A stretch of 64,000 nt of DNA, from NCBI RefSeq assembly GCF_003990445.1, contig NZ_REEZ01000007.1, positions 124,001-188,000 of the forward strand, in the 5' to 3' direction. This stretch comes from Pararhodobacter zhoushanensis. Its GTDB lineage: Bacteria > Pseudomonadota > Alphaproteobacteria > Rhodobacterales > Rhodobacteraceae. Position 1 is the stretch's first letter; each line of letters opens with the position of its first letter. Below, piece by piece: positions 1 through 8,443 of the stretch. The notes beneath the pieces were generated by a model. It searched no databases. It was not told the origin of the DNA and saw only the letters and a list, made by a program, of their open reading frames with translations. The translations under genes and the position numbers were made by a program.

Positions 1-1
1 T

Positions 2-67
2 AGCGCTGATGGGACGCTGATCTGTGACGGCCGAGCGCTGGTGCTGGCGCGCGACGTCACTACCTGA
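2..67 (+). CDS. C-terminal end of an unidentified protein (partial)
   Basis: An open frame runs in from the left edge and ends at TGA 65-67, coding for the last 21 residues (SADGTLICDG...ARDVTT). It has no internal stop and is followed by a GC-rich hairpin at 129-145, as expected for the 3' end of a gene. The stretch DGTLICDG...VLAR loosely resembles the end of hotdog/MaoC-like or phosphotransacetylase-fused domains, but it is too short to identify. It is convergent with the hydrolase at 289-1068. Confidence 0.45.
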   Translation, partial: SADGTLICDGRALVLARDVTT

Positions 68-128
68 GGGATCTTGCGGAGCGGCTGCGCCGCACGCCTC
101 TTGAGCGCCGCATGCGCGGCGCGCGTCA

Positions 129-244
129 GGGGGCTTTCAGCCCCCTCTTCGGCCAAGGCCGAATTCACCCCCGAGGATATTTAAAGAGCAAAGAAGCGCG
201 CTTAACTCTTCGTTAAGGCTTCTCTTTGCTCTGGAAATATCCTC
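129..244. repeat. Composite intergenic inverted-repeat element (copy 1, GGATATTT family)
   Basis: A short hairpin (GGGGGCT-TTC-AGCCCCC, 129-145) is followed by a second small hairpin and ATTCACCCCC, then a long palindrome. The outer arms GAGGATATTT (173-182) and AAATATCCTC (235-244) are exact complements. The inner arms (AGAGCAAAG...AAGC and GCTTCTCTTTGCTCT) are nearly complementary. The same order of parts occurs at 22147-22256. It lies between two convergent genes, so it probably ends transcription in both directions. Confidence 0.75.
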
Positions 245-288
245 CAGGGGGGGGCCGGGGGGATGGAAAATCCCCCCGGGGTCGCGGC

Positions 289-1068
289 TTAAGCCGTGCT
301 TTGGAAATGGGAGATGACCTCGGCTGTGGTGGTCGGGTCTTCGAGATTGGGCGCGTGGCCGCAGCTGTAAAGAGTCAAGGCGCGGCCGAGCCGGCTGTGT
401 TGCGCGATCCAATGGCCGGTTGCCGTTGGGTAAACCCGGCTTTGCGCGCCGTGGAGGGCGAGCAGGGGTTGGCGGATGACGGACAGCTGCTCGCGCAGGT
501 CCACAGCCGTCAGCGAGTCCCAGAAGCGTGTCATTTGTTCCGGATCCTGCGCGCGGATGCGGGTCTCGGCCTTGGCGAGGGACATCAGGGGACAGCCTTC
601 GGGGCGGGCGAACATGCCTTGGGCGATGGCGTGGGCCGAGGCGGGCCAGTCCTGACGGAAACGCCGGGCGCTGCGGTTGGCCTTGTCGCGGGTCTGCCCG
701 CGCATAGCGAAGTCCCAGCCGGGGGCGGGGAGCGGGCAGGGAGACATGTCGAGCGAAATCATGCGGGCGATGCCCTTTCCGCCCTGCGCGAGATAGGACC
801 AGCCGATGAGCGCGCCGAGGGACCAGCCGACCAGCGTGGCACCATGCAGCCCGTGGTCGTCGATCAGGTCGCGCAGTTGCGCCACGCCACCCTCGACCGA
901 CGGCTCGTACCCCGTGGTTCCGCCGTGGCCGGGCAGATCGGGGGCATAGCAAGCCCCCTCAAGCCGCTGTGCCACCGGCCCCCAGATGTCGCCCGTCATC
1001 GTCCAGCCGTGCAGCAGGATCACCGGCGCGCCCGCGCCCCAGCGGTGCAGCGCCGTGGCCGGTGTCAC
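289..1068 (-). CDS. Alpha/beta hydrolase, BioH-like
   Basis: This is a 259-residue alpha/beta-hydrolase. The oxyanion region is HGW at residues 20-22, the nucleophile motif GWSLG places Ser at about 83, and the catalytic His is at about 238 in CGHAPNLE. Length and the GWSLG motif resemble BioH-type pimeloyl-ester esterases, but no biotin gene is nearby. The longer frame reaches 1143, but GTG at 1068 overlaps the livM stop as GTGA and is the better start. It is the last gene of an ABC transporter operon, so it may act on the imported substrate, for example an ester or lactone. The substrate is unknown. Confidence 0.85.
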   Translation of the reverse strand: MTPATALHRWGAGAPVILLHGWTMTGDIWGPVAQRLEGACYAPDLPGHGGTTGYEPSVEGGVAQLRDLIDDHGLHGATLVGWSLGALIGWSYLAQGGKGIARMISLDMSPCPLPAPGWDFAMRGQTRDKANRSARRFRQDWPASAHAIAQGMFARPEGCPLMSLAKAETRIRAQDPEQMTRFWDSLTAVDLREQLSVIRQPLLALHGAQSRVYPTATGHWIAQHSRLGRALTLYSCGHAPNLEDPTTTAEVISHFQSTA

Positions 1069-2111
1069 CGCGTGCCCCTGAGCCGTCCGACGATGCCGGT
1101 GGGGAAGAAATAGACCGAAAGGATGAACAGCACACCCAGCCACAAGAGCCAGCGGTCGGGGCTGAGCAGGTCGGGGATCAGGGGCAGCGAGGCCGTCGCC
1201 TCGGACAGCCCGCCCATCAGCGATTTGAGGTAGTTCTGCGCCAGCACGAAGATCGCCGTGCCGACCACCGCGCCATACATCGTGCCCATGCCGCCGATCA
1301 CCACGATGAGCAGGATGTCCATCATGATCTCCATCCCCAGTGTCGTCGCCGGGCCGACATAGCGCAGCCAGAGCGCGAACAGCGACCCGGCCAGTGCGGC
1401 GATCATCGCCGACAGGCAGGTGGCCATAGCGCGATAGAGCACGACGCGGTAGCCGATGGCCTCGGCGCGGAAGGCGTTCTCGCGGATGGCTTGCAACACG
1501 CGGCCAAAGGGCGAGTTCACGATCCTGAGCATCAGGAGGAACAGCGCCAGACAGGCGGCAAAGACCACGTAGTAATTGAGGATCTTGCCGGTGATCCGGG
1601 TGCCGAACACCTCACCCAGCCGGAAAGCCGGGGTCAGTTCGCGCGGGATGCGGATGTTCATGCCATCCTCGCCGCCGGTAAAGCCCGACAGCTGGCTGAC
1701 CAGCACCGCCACGGCCGAGGCTATTGCCAGCGTGATCATCGCAAAGAAGATCGCCCGCACGCGCAGCGACAAGAGCGCCACCAGCAGCGCCACAACGCCC
1801 GCCACCGCCATGCCGACCAGCGCGCCGATGAGCAGCGCGCCATAGCTGGTGCCCATCCGGTCGGTGGCGATAGCCACACCATACGCGCCCATACCAAAGA
1901 ACATCGTATGCGCAAAGCTGACGATGCCGCCATAGCCGAGCAGCAGGTCATAGCTGGCGACCAGCACGATGAAGATGCAGATCCGTGCGGCGGTCTCCAA
2001 GGACCGCGAACCGGGGAACAGGAAGGGGGCAAAGGCCAGTGCCACCAGTACCGCTATCAGCAGCACCGAGAGCACGATGCTTTTGGGGGGATCACCTGAG
2101 AGAAGCCGCAT
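1065..2111 (-). CDS. livM: Branched-chain-type ABC transporter permease LivM
   Basis: This is a 348-residue polytopic inner-membrane protein of the LivM family. It shows the family's conserved stretches: YDLLLGYGGIVSFAHTMFFG near residue 55, GxDGM (GGEDGMNI) near 145, and GGMGTMYGAVVG near 275. It would form the translocation path with LivH. It starts 3 bp after the livH stop and overlaps the hydrolase start by 4 bp, so translation of the operon is coupled. Substrates of this family include branched-chain amino acids, amides and many aromatic acids. The aromatic catabolic setting makes an organic acid plausible, but that is inference. Confidence 0.93.
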   Translation of the reverse strand: MRLLSGDPPKSIVLSVLLIAVLVALAFAPFLFPGSRSLETAARICIFIVLVASYDLLLGYGGIVSFAHTMFFGMGAYGVAIATDRMGTSYGALLIGALVGMAVAGVVALLVALLSLRVRAIFFAMITLAIASAVAVLVSQLSGFTGGEDGMNIRIPRELTPAFRLGEVFGTRITGKILNYYVVFAACLALFLLMLRIVNSPFGRVLQAIRENAFRAEAIGYRVVLYRAMATCLSAMIAALAGSLFALWLRYVGPATTLGMEIMMDILLIVVIGGMGTMYGAVVGTAIFVLAQNYLKSLMGGLSEATASLPLIPDLLSPDRWLLWLGVLFILSVYFFPTGIVGRLRGTR

Positions 2112-2114
2112 GAT

Positions 2115-3161
2115 TTATTTCGCCTTTACCACAGGGACCATGCCCATGGGCCGCCACATCAGGATCGCCACCATCAGCGCGATGTTGGAAATCAGCGCCA
2201 GTTTGGGTTCCAGAAAGGCGGCGTAGTTCTGCACCAGACCCACGGTCAGCGCGCCGATGAAGCAGCCCTCGACCGAGCCGAGCCCGCCGATGATCACCAC
2301 GATGAAGACAAGGATCATGATCTCGTTGCCCATATGGGCGGTGATGACCTCCTGATAGAGCGCCCACATCACCCCGCCGAGGCCCGCCAGTGCCGAGCCG
2401 GTGACAAACACGCCGACAAACACGCGGGTGATGTTGTAGCCGAGCGCCTGCACCATCTCGGGGTTCTCGACCCCGGCGCGCACGATCAGCCCCAGCTTGG
2501 TGCGGCGCAGCACGGCGCGCAGGGACAGGAAGACCAGCAGCCCGACGGCAACCGCAACCAGCCGGTATTTCTCAAGCGCCGCGCCGGCGAAAGTGATCGC
2601 GCCTTTGAGCGTTTCGGGCCGGGCGATGACGATCTCATGCCCGCCCCAGATCACGTAAATCAGCTGTTCGGCGACGATCAGGCCGCCCATGGTCACCAGG
2701 ATCTGCTTGAGGTGCGAGCCATAGACCGGGCGCACGATGAAGCGCTCAAACGCAAAACCGATGCCGCCGGTGACGATCATTGCGGCCATGACGGCCCCGG
2801 TGATGGCCAGCAGGTTGAGCAGCAGTGAGGGCGCGCCGGTCATCGTGCCGAGTGCCAGCAGCACCGAGGTGCCGACGAACGCGCCGAACGAGATGAACGC
2901 GCCGTGGCCAAAGTTGATGACGTCCATCAACCCGAAGACCAGCGTCATGCCCGAGGCGATGACGAAGATCATCATGCCCATGGCCAGACCCGAGACGGTC
3001 AGCGTTAGCCATGAACTGCTTGAATCGATAGCGAAATACCCCAGCACCATCAGCACCGGCACCAGCAGATACGGCAGCCAGGGTTTCAGCCGCTCGGACA
3101 GCGGCAGGCGGGTGAGGGTGGGGGCGTGGCTGGGCGCAGCGCCCGGGGATTGCGCGCTCAT
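2115..3161 (-). CDS. livH: Branched-chain-type ABC transporter permease LivH
   Basis: This is a 348-residue LivH-family permease. The open frame extends upstream to 3533, but that extension lies inside livF. The true start is ATG 3161, which overlaps the livF stop as ATGA. Conserved blocks are FGLMDVINFGHGAF, GG-rich helices, and GGLGSVEGCFIGALTVG near the C-terminus. The N-terminal 35 residues are hydrophilic (SAQSPGAAPSHAP...), an extension common in such permeases. It pairs with LivM in the inner membrane and is energised by LivG and LivF. Confidence 0.93.
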   Translation of the reverse strand: MSAQSPGAAPSHAPTLTRLPLSERLKPWLPYLLVPVLMVLGYFAIDSSSSWLTLTVSGLAMGMMIFVIASGMTLVFGLMDVINFGHGAFISFGAFVGTSVLLALGTMTGAPSLLLNLLAITGAVMAAMIVTGGIGFAFERFIVRPVYGSHLKQILVTMGGLIVAEQLIYVIWGGHEIVIARPETLKGAITFAGAALEKYRLVAVAVGLLVFLSLRAVLRRTKLGLIVRAGVENPEMVQALGYNITRVFVGVFVTGSALAGLGGVMWALYQEVITAHMGNEIMILVFIVVIIGGLGSVEGCFIGALTVGLVQNYAAFLEPKLALISNIALMVAILMWRPMGMVPVVKAK

Positions 3162-3880
3162 GCGTGCTCCATTTTCAGGCCCATCAGGCGTTCTTGCAGG
3201 GCGGCGTCGGCTTTGAGTTCGGCCATTGCGCCGGACCAGATGATCTTGCCGTCGTCCATGACCACGACATGATCGCCCAAGGCGCGGGCGAGCGAGAAGT
3301 TCTGCTCGACCATCAGGATCGACGCGCCGCGCGCTTTGAGATCCTTGAGCGCACGGGCGAGGGTGGCGACGATGGCGGGGGCGAGGCCTTTGGAGGGCTC
3401 GTCGATGAGGTAAAGCTCGCGGTCCTCGACCACCGCGCGGGCGACGGACAGCATCTGCTTTTGCCCGCCCGACAGCGTACCCGCCGCCGAGTGCCAGAAG
3501 GTTTTCAGCGCGGGAAAGGCGCCGAAAATCCACTCCAGCCGTTCAGGGTCAGGCGCGCCGGTGAGGGCGGCGAGGCGGATGTTTTCCTCGACCGTGAGGT
3601 CGGAAAAGATGCCCATATCCTCGGGCACGAAGCCGATACCGCGCCGGGCGATCTGCGAGGGGGTCTGTCCGTTGATGGCCGCGCCGTCGAGCAGGATTTC
3701 CCCGGCATGCGGCTTCCACAGGCCCATGATGGTGCGCAGCGTCGTGGTCTTGCCCGCGCCATTGCGGCCCAGCAGCATGGTCACACCGCCGCGCGGCACA
3801 TCGAAGGTGACGCCGTGCAGGATGTGGTATTGCGCGATGTCTGTCTTGACGTCGCGCAGGGACAGGATGGGGTCAGACAT
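3158..3880 (-). CDS. livF: Branched-chain-type ABC transporter ATP-binding protein LivF
   Basis: This is a 240-residue ABC ATPase. Walker A is GRNGAGKTT (about residue 38), the signature is LSGGQKQM, Walker B with the catalytic Glu is LIDEPSKGLAP, and the H-loop stretch is followed by DHVVVMDDGKI. GIGFVPEDMGIFSDLTVEEN is the typical Q-loop region of LivF proteins. It overlaps livG by 8 bp upstream and livH by 4 bp downstream. It powers uptake through LivHM with LivG. Confidence 0.94.
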   Translation of the reverse strand: MSDPILSLRDVKTDIAQYHILHGVTFDVPRGGVTMLLGRNGAGKTTTLRTIMGLWKPHAGEILLDGAAINGQTPSQIARRGIGFVPEDMGIFSDLTVEENIRLAALTGAPDPERLEWIFGAFPALKTFWHSAAGTLSGGQKQMLSVARAVVEDRELYLIDEPSKGLAPAIVATLARALKDLKARGASILMVEQNFSLARALGDHVVVMDDGKIIWSGAMAELKADAALQERLMGLKMEHA

Positions 3881-4634
3881 CGGTCAGTTCCTTGCCCAGA
3901 TAGGCCTCTTGCACCACGTCCGAGGCCATCACCTCAGCCGGCGCGCCATCGGCCACCAGTGCGCCGTTGTGCAAGACGATGATCCGGTCGGCGAGGGAAC
4001 GGATCACGTCCATCTTGTGCTCGACCAGCAGGATGGTGGTGTCGGCTTCGGCCTTGATCCCGGCGATCAGGTCCAGAATGACCGGCGCTTCCTCGACCGA
4101 CATGCCGGCGGTGGGTTCATCGAACATGAAGACGCGGGGCTTGAGCGCAATCATCGCCGCCACTTCCAGCTTGCGCTGGTCGCCGTGGCTGAGCGCACTG
4201 ACGGTCTGGTGCGCCAGCGAGGTCAGGCGCACGCGGTCGAGCACCGCTTCGGCCTCGGCGATCAGGTCGCGGTGGCCCATCGCCATGGTCCACAGATTGA
4301 ACCCGCGCCGCTCGCGCGCCTGTACGACCAGCCGGACGTTCTCCAGCACCGTCAGGCGCGGGAAGAGGTTGGTCAGCTGGAACGCGCGGCCCAGACCGGC
4401 CTCGGTCCGCGCGGCGACGGGAAGGCGGGTGATGTCCTGCCCCAGCAGCTCGACGCGGCCCGAGGTGGCGCGGATCTGGCCGGAGATCAGGTTGAAATAC
4501 GTGGTCTTGCCCGCGCCGTTCGGCCCGACGATGGCGGTCAGCTGGCCGGGGGTGAAGGCGCAGCTCACATGGTCCACGGCGACATGGCCGCCAAAGCGCA
4601 CGGTCAGATCCTTGGTGACAAGCGAGGGCTGCAT
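3873..4634 (-). CDS. livG: Branched-chain-type ABC transporter ATP-binding protein LivG
   Basis: This is a 253-residue ABC ATPase of the LivG type. Walker A is GPNGAGKTT, Walker B is VFMFDEPTAGM, and the LivG-specific C-terminal tail ends in EVMASDVVQEAYLGKE. The signature is LSHGDQRKLE rather than LSGGQ, a usual variant in this subfamily. It is the first of the four membrane/ATPase genes, separated from the binding-protein gene by 129 bp containing a dispersed repeat (4707-4729). Confidence 0.94.
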   Translation of the reverse strand: MQPSLVTKDLTVRFGGHVAVDHVSCAFTPGQLTAIVGPNGAGKTTYFNLISGQIRATSGRVELLGQDITRLPVAARTEAGLGRAFQLTNLFPRLTVLENVRLVVQARERRGFNLWTMAMGHRDLIAEAEAVLDRVRLTSLAHQTVSALSHGDQRKLEVAAMIALKPRVFMFDEPTAGMSVEEAPVILDLIAGIKAEADTTILLVEHKMDVIRSLADRIIVLHNGALVADGAPAEVMASDVVQEAYLGKELTDV

Positions 4635-4706
4635 GGGGGCTCCCTTGGTTCGGAGATGCGAGGCTTGGGCCGGTCGCCTGTGGCGCGCGGCGGATGCCTC
4701 CGGCGG

Positions 4707-4729
4707 GGATATTTAGAGACAGATGATGG
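4707..4729 (+). repeat. Half-copy of the GGATATTT dispersed repeat
   Basis: These 23 bases are identical, in inverse orientation, to 22234-22256 (starting GGATATTTAGAGACAG). The element lies in the 129-bp gap between the binding-protein gene and livG. It may set the lower expression of the permease genes relative to the binding protein, as 3'-end repeats often do, but this is inference. Confidence 0.7.
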
Positions 4730-4763
4730 GGGGCGGCGGCGCGGGCGGCCGCCCCCGGTCAGA

Positions 4764-5939
4764 TCACTGGTTGCGGATCGGGATATCCATCATGTCCGGC
4801 GTGATCTCACGCACCAGATCGGGGATCGCCCATTCCACGTCATCCTCGACCCGGATGCGGAAGTGGTACATCGACTGCATCGCCTGATGGTCCTCAGGCC
4901 GGAACCACATGTCGCCCTTGGGGGTCTCGAAATGCATGCCTTCCATGGCCGCGATCAGCTCTTCGGTGTCGGTCGAGCCACCGGTTGCGCGCAGGGCTTC
5001 CACAACCGCGATGCCCGACGCCATGCCGCCCGCAGTAAAGAAGTCGGGCGGGGTGCCGAAGCGGGCCATGTGCTGTTCGACCAGCCAGTCGTTCACCGGG
5101 TTCTGCGGGATCTCATAGTAATAGTAGGTCGCGCCCTCCATGCCCGGGAAGTCGCGGTAGCCGACCATCGCGGGCAGGATGTTGCCGCCGGTGGCCAGCT
5201 GGATGCCGAAGCGCGACGGGTCCATCGCCTGAATGCGGCCCATCGGGTTGCCGCCCCCGGCCCAGATCACGAACAGACGGCGGTCGCCCTCGTGCTCTTG
5301 CAGCGCGTTGAAGATGCGCTCGGCGGCGGCGGTGAAGTCGGTGGTGTCGGTGGGCACGTATTCCTCGTGCACCAGCTGCGCGGGGGTATCGGCCAGCGCC
5401 TCGCGGAAGGCGGCGATGCCGTCACGGCCAAAGGCATAATCCTGCGCCAGCGTGGCGACCACGACGCCCTCTTGCCCCAGCGCAATGGCGTTCGAGATCG
5501 CGTCCTGGCTTGAGTTGCGCCCGGTGCGGAAAATGTAGCGGTTCCACTCGCTGCCGGTGATCGAGTCGGCCACGGCGGGTTCGACCAGCAGGATGCGCTC
5601 GTATTCTTCGGCCACGGGCAGCATCGCCAGTGCCACGCCCGACGACGTCGGACCCACGGCAATCGCGGCGTCGTCGTCGCCAAAGGCCTGCGCCAGCAGG
5701 GCGCGGCCCAGATCGGGGCGCAGCTGGCTGTCGTATTCGGTCACCACCAGATCATGCCCGTCGATCTGCATGGTGCCTTCGGTGGCGTATTCGATCCCCA
5801 GCATCAGCCCGGTCTGGCTTTGCGCGGCATACGCCTCGAGCGCGCCGGTGGAGTCGTGGATATGGGCAATGCGGATCTCATCGGCCACGGCGGGTGCGGT
5901 GGCGAGCGCGATGAACGCGGCGCTTAACATCAGTCTCAT
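4764..5939 (-). CDS. ABC transporter periplasmic substrate-binding protein (LivJ-like, type I fold)
   Basis: This is a 391-residue secreted binding protein with an N-terminal signal peptide (about residues 1-19, cleavage after AVA). A two-lobed periplasmic-binding-protein-I domain follows: EIRIAHIHDSTGALEAYAAQ, and AVGPTSSGVALAMLPVAEEY about 95 residues in. It delivers the ligand to LivHMGF, encoded just downstream. A strong GGGAGGA ribosome site precedes ATG 5939, and a perfect 24-bp palindrome lies 18-41 bp upstream. This subfamily includes binding proteins for amino acids, amides and aromatic acids. The ligand cannot be read from sequence. Confidence 0.92.
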   Translation of the reverse strand: MRLMLSAAFIALATAPAVADEIRIAHIHDSTGALEAYAAQSQTGLMLGIEYATEGTMQIDGHDLVVTEYDSQLRPDLGRALLAQAFGDDDAAIAVGPTSSGVALAMLPVAEEYERILLVEPAVADSITGSEWNRYIFRTGRNSSQDAISNAIALGQEGVVVATLAQDYAFGRDGIAAFREALADTPAQLVHEEYVPTDTTDFTAAAERIFNALQEHEGDRRLFVIWAGGGNPMGRIQAMDPSRFGIQLATGGNILPAMVGYRDFPGMEGATYYYYEIPQNPVNDWLVEQHMARFGTPPDFFTAGGMASGIAVVEALRATGGSTDTEELIAAMEGMHFETPKGDMWFRPEDHQAMQSMYHFRIRVEDDVEWAIPDLVREITPDMMDIPIRNQ

Positions 5940-5956
5940 CGTTTCCTCCCTGTCAT

Positions 5957-5980
5957 AAACATGAACGATGATTCATGTTT
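5957..5980. promoter_or_regulatory. Perfect 9-bp inverted repeat upstream of the ABC operon (putative operator)
   Basis: AAACATGAA (5957-5965) and TTCATGTTT (5972-5980) are exact complements separated by CGATGA. The element lies between the divergent ABC-F gene and the transporter operon, only about 18 bp from the binding-protein start, so a bound repressor would block transcription. The size and symmetry suit a TetR- or GntR-type dimer. No regulator gene of that kind is adjacent. Confidence 0.6.
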
Positions 5981-6153
5981 CATTTAGGGATGCCGGGGGA
6001 ATCCTCACCTGTCAAGAAATCTTTGGGGAGCGGGGCGCTTTCCCTTGATCTGCGTGGGGCAGGGCTTAGGTATTGTGTCCCCAAACGGAGACTTCATCAT
6101 GGACCAACATCGCGCCGTCATCGCCCAACCGATCACGAACCGCGAGTCTGTCC

Positions 6154-7722
6154 ATGTCTGTCACCCTGTCCCGTCTGAACTGGTCCACCCCTGAGGGGAC
6201 CGCGCTTTTCACCGATCTTTCCCTGTCCTTCGGCGCTGAACGCACCGGCCTTGTCGGGCGTAATGGCACTGGCAAAAGCACGCTGCTGCGGCTGATCGCC
6301 GGGGCGCTGGTGCCGGTCTCGGGCACGGTGCAGGTCACGGGCCGCGCCGCGCTGCTGCGCCAGAGCTTTGCGCCCGTAGAAACCCTTGCTGACCTCTTCG
6401 GCGTCCGCGAGGCCCTGGCCCTGCTGGACCGGGCCGAGGCGGGCGAGGCCAGCGCTGACGAGCTGGCCGAGGCTGACTGGACGCTGCCGTCCCGCATCGA
6501 CGCTGCCTTGTTGCGCTGCGGGTTAGACATCGCGCCGGGCACGCCGCTTGCCAGTCTCAGCGGCGGGCAGGGGACGCGGGCCGCGCTGGCGGCGGCGGTG
6601 TTCGATGAGCCGGCGGTGTTGCTGCTGGACGAGCCGACCAATAACCTTGACGCGGACGGGCGGAGCGCCGTGCTGGACCTGCTGGCGGGCTGGTCCGGGG
6701 CGGCGATCGTGGTCAGCCACGACCGCGCGCTGCTGGACCGGATGGATGCCATCGTCGAACTGACCACGCTGGGTGCGGCGCGGTTTGGCGGGACTTACAG
6801 CGACTACCGCGCCCGCAAGGACATCGAGCTGAACGCAGCGGCGCAGGATCTGGCAACCGCGTCGCGCGCGCAGGACGAAGCCGCGCGCCGTGCCCGGCAA
6901 GCCGCCGAGCGCAAGGCGCGCAAGGACGGTGCGGGCAAGCGGTCACGGGCGGCGGGCGGACAGCCGAAAATGCTGATGGACAAGGCGCAGGAGCGCGCAG
7001 AAGCCAGCGGCGGGGCGAATGCCCGCCTGCGCGATGCCCGCGCGGCGGCGGTGGCCGAGGCCAGCGAGGCCGCGCGCGCCCGTATCGAAATCCTCCAGCC
7101 GCTGCGCATGGACTTGCCGCCGACGGGCCTGCCGCGCGACAAGGTGGTGCTGCAGGTGGAGGGCGTCACCGGTGGCTATGACCCGGCGCATCCGGTGATC
7201 CGTGATCTGTCGTTCCAGCTGACCGGGCCCGAGCGGGTGGCGATCACCGGGGCGAACGGCAGCGGGAAATCGACGTTGCTGGCGCTGATCACGGGGGCAC
7301 TGCAACCCGCCGCCGGTCTGATCCACCGCCGTGTTCCCTATGCGCTGCTGGATCAGTCCGTGAGCCTGCTCAACCCCGATGAAACCCTGCGCGACGCGTT
7401 CAAACGCCTCAACCCCATTGCCGATGAAACCCAGATCCGTGCCACGCTCGCGCGGTTTCTGTTCCGCGCGGGCGATGCCTTGCAGCGGGTCGGCACGCTC
7501 AGCGGCGGGCAGCGGCTGCGCGCCGGGTTGGCCTGTGTGCTGGGCGGCGAGCAGCCGCCGGGGCTGCTGATTCTGGATGAGCCGACCAACCATCTGGATC
7601 TGGACGCGACCGAGGCGCTTGAGGCCGCGCTGACGCGGTATGACGGCGCGATGCTCATCGTGAGCCATGATTCGCGCTTTCTCGAAGCAATCAGGCCGGA
7701 TCGCCGGATCGCCTTGCCCTAA
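6154..7722 (+). CDS. ABC-F family ATPase (tandem ATP-binding protein)
   Basis: This is a 522-residue soluble protein with two ABC domains and no membrane segments. Walker A is GRNGTGKST (about residue 35) and GANGSGKST (about 365). The signatures are LSGGQGTRAAL and LSGGQRLRAGL, and the Walker B motifs are LLLDEPTNNLD and LILDEPTNHLD. Between them is a charged, Ala/Arg-rich linker of the kind ABC-F factors insert into the ribosome. It resembles the Uup/YheS-like branch with a shortened C-terminus. The frame opens at 6073, but MSVTLSRLNW at 6154 matches family N-termini. It overlaps the convergent marR gene by 4 bp. Confidence 0.88.
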   Translation: MSVTLSRLNWSTPEGTALFTDLSLSFGAERTGLVGRNGTGKSTLLRLIAGALVPVSGTVQVTGRAALLRQSFAPVETLADLFGVREALALLDRAEAGEASADELAEADWTLPSRIDAALLRCGLDIAPGTPLASLSGGQGTRAALAAAVFDEPAVLLLDEPTNNLDADGRSAVLDLLAGWSGAAIVVSHDRALLDRMDAIVELTTLGAARFGGTYSDYRARKDIELNAAAQDLATASRAQDEAARRARQAAERKARKDGAGKRSRAAGGQPKMLMDKAQERAEASGGANARLRDARAAAVAEASEAARARIEILQPLRMDLPPTGLPRDKVVLQVEGVTGGYDPAHPVIRDLSFQLTGPERVAITGANGSGKSTLLALITGALQPAAGLIHRRVPYALLDQSVSLLNPDETLRDAFKRLNPIADETQIRATLARFLFRAGDALQRVGTLSGGQRLRAGLACVLGGEQPPGLLILDEPTNHLDLDATEALEAALTRYDGAMLIVSHDSRFLEAIRPDRRIALP

Positions 7723-8180
7723 TCCCGCGGCCGCATCGGCGCGCGGCTGCGCTCGTTGGCGGCCAGCATCGCCTTGGTCGCCAAGGCGGTGAACTGCACC
7801 TGTTCGTCCGGGTTCAGGCCGCAGAGAATGTCGCTCTGGATCGCGTCGATCTCGGGCAGCAGCCGGTCGATCAGCGCGTGCCCCTCAACCGTCAGCGATA
7901 CCTGCCGTGCGCGGCGATCCTTGCTGTTAACCATGCGCAGAACCAGCCCTTTGGCCTGCAGCCGGTCGATCACACCGCCCATCGTGACGCGGTCATGGGC
8001 AATCAGCCCGGCCAGCGTCGCCTGATCAATGCCGGGATTGTCGCGCAGCGACGCCAGCGCGGCAAATTGCACCGGCGTCAGATCCAGCCCAAGCTCGGCA
8101 ATGCGGGCCTGAAAGATCGACACGGATATCTGGTTCAGGCGCCGGATCAGATGGCCCGGCATGGTTTGGATCACGGACAT
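7719..8180 (-). CDS. MarR family transcriptional regulator
   Basis: This is a 153-residue MarR winged-helix protein. The recognition region is DQATLAGLIAHDRVTMGGVIDRL, and the wing carries the family signature NSKDRRARQVSLT. It is transcribed away from the fumarylpyruvate hydrolase / isomerase pair, which it probably represses in response to an aromatic intermediate such as gentisate or salicylate. That assignment rests on divergent placement. The intergenic region holds a CTAATTGTTAG palindrome. Confidence 0.88.
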   Translation of the reverse strand: MSVIQTMPGHLIRRLNQISVSIFQARIAELGLDLTPVQFAALASLRDNPGIDQATLAGLIAHDRVTMGGVIDRLQAKGLVLRMVNSKDRRARQVSLTVEGHALIDRLLPEIDAIQSDILCGLNPDEQVQFTALATKAMLAANERSRAPMRPRD

Positions 8181-8207
8181 GCGCGCAGGATAGACAAGCG
8201 ATGGCGT

Positions 8208-8230
8208 TTGACAAGTGGACTAATTGTTAG
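8208..8230 (+). promoter_or_regulatory. Putative -35 box with overlapping MarR-type palindrome
   Basis: TTGACA (8208-8213) matches the consensus -35 hexamer. The short inverted repeat CTAA-TTG-TTAG (8220-8230) lies within the following spacer, where a repressor would block RNA polymerase. It sits between the divergent MarR gene and the hydrolase gene at 8444. The rest of the 263-bp gap shows no further gene beyond a 15-codon frame. Confidence 0.4.
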
Positions 8231-8443
8231 CACACTTCCTTTATCGGGCGTTGAGGAGGGCGAATCGAATGGTACAGTTGGGCGCGCTCATCCGCTTCCC
8301 TCTGCTCGGGGGATGAGGCGGTGTTTTCTGCCGGTTCAGGACATGCCACAACATGGCACGCCGCCGACGCGGCGCGGGGCCGCTGTCAGGCGGCCTGCCT
8401 CCATGACCGCCCGCGCGACGGGCAACGATAAGGACCCGGCCAG

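Noticed and set aside
8270-8317. 15-codon frame (MVQLGALIRF...) with a GGAGGG upstream
   Set aside because: Could be a leader peptide, but there is no attenuator-like stem or repeated codon, and chance occurrence in 263 bp is likely.
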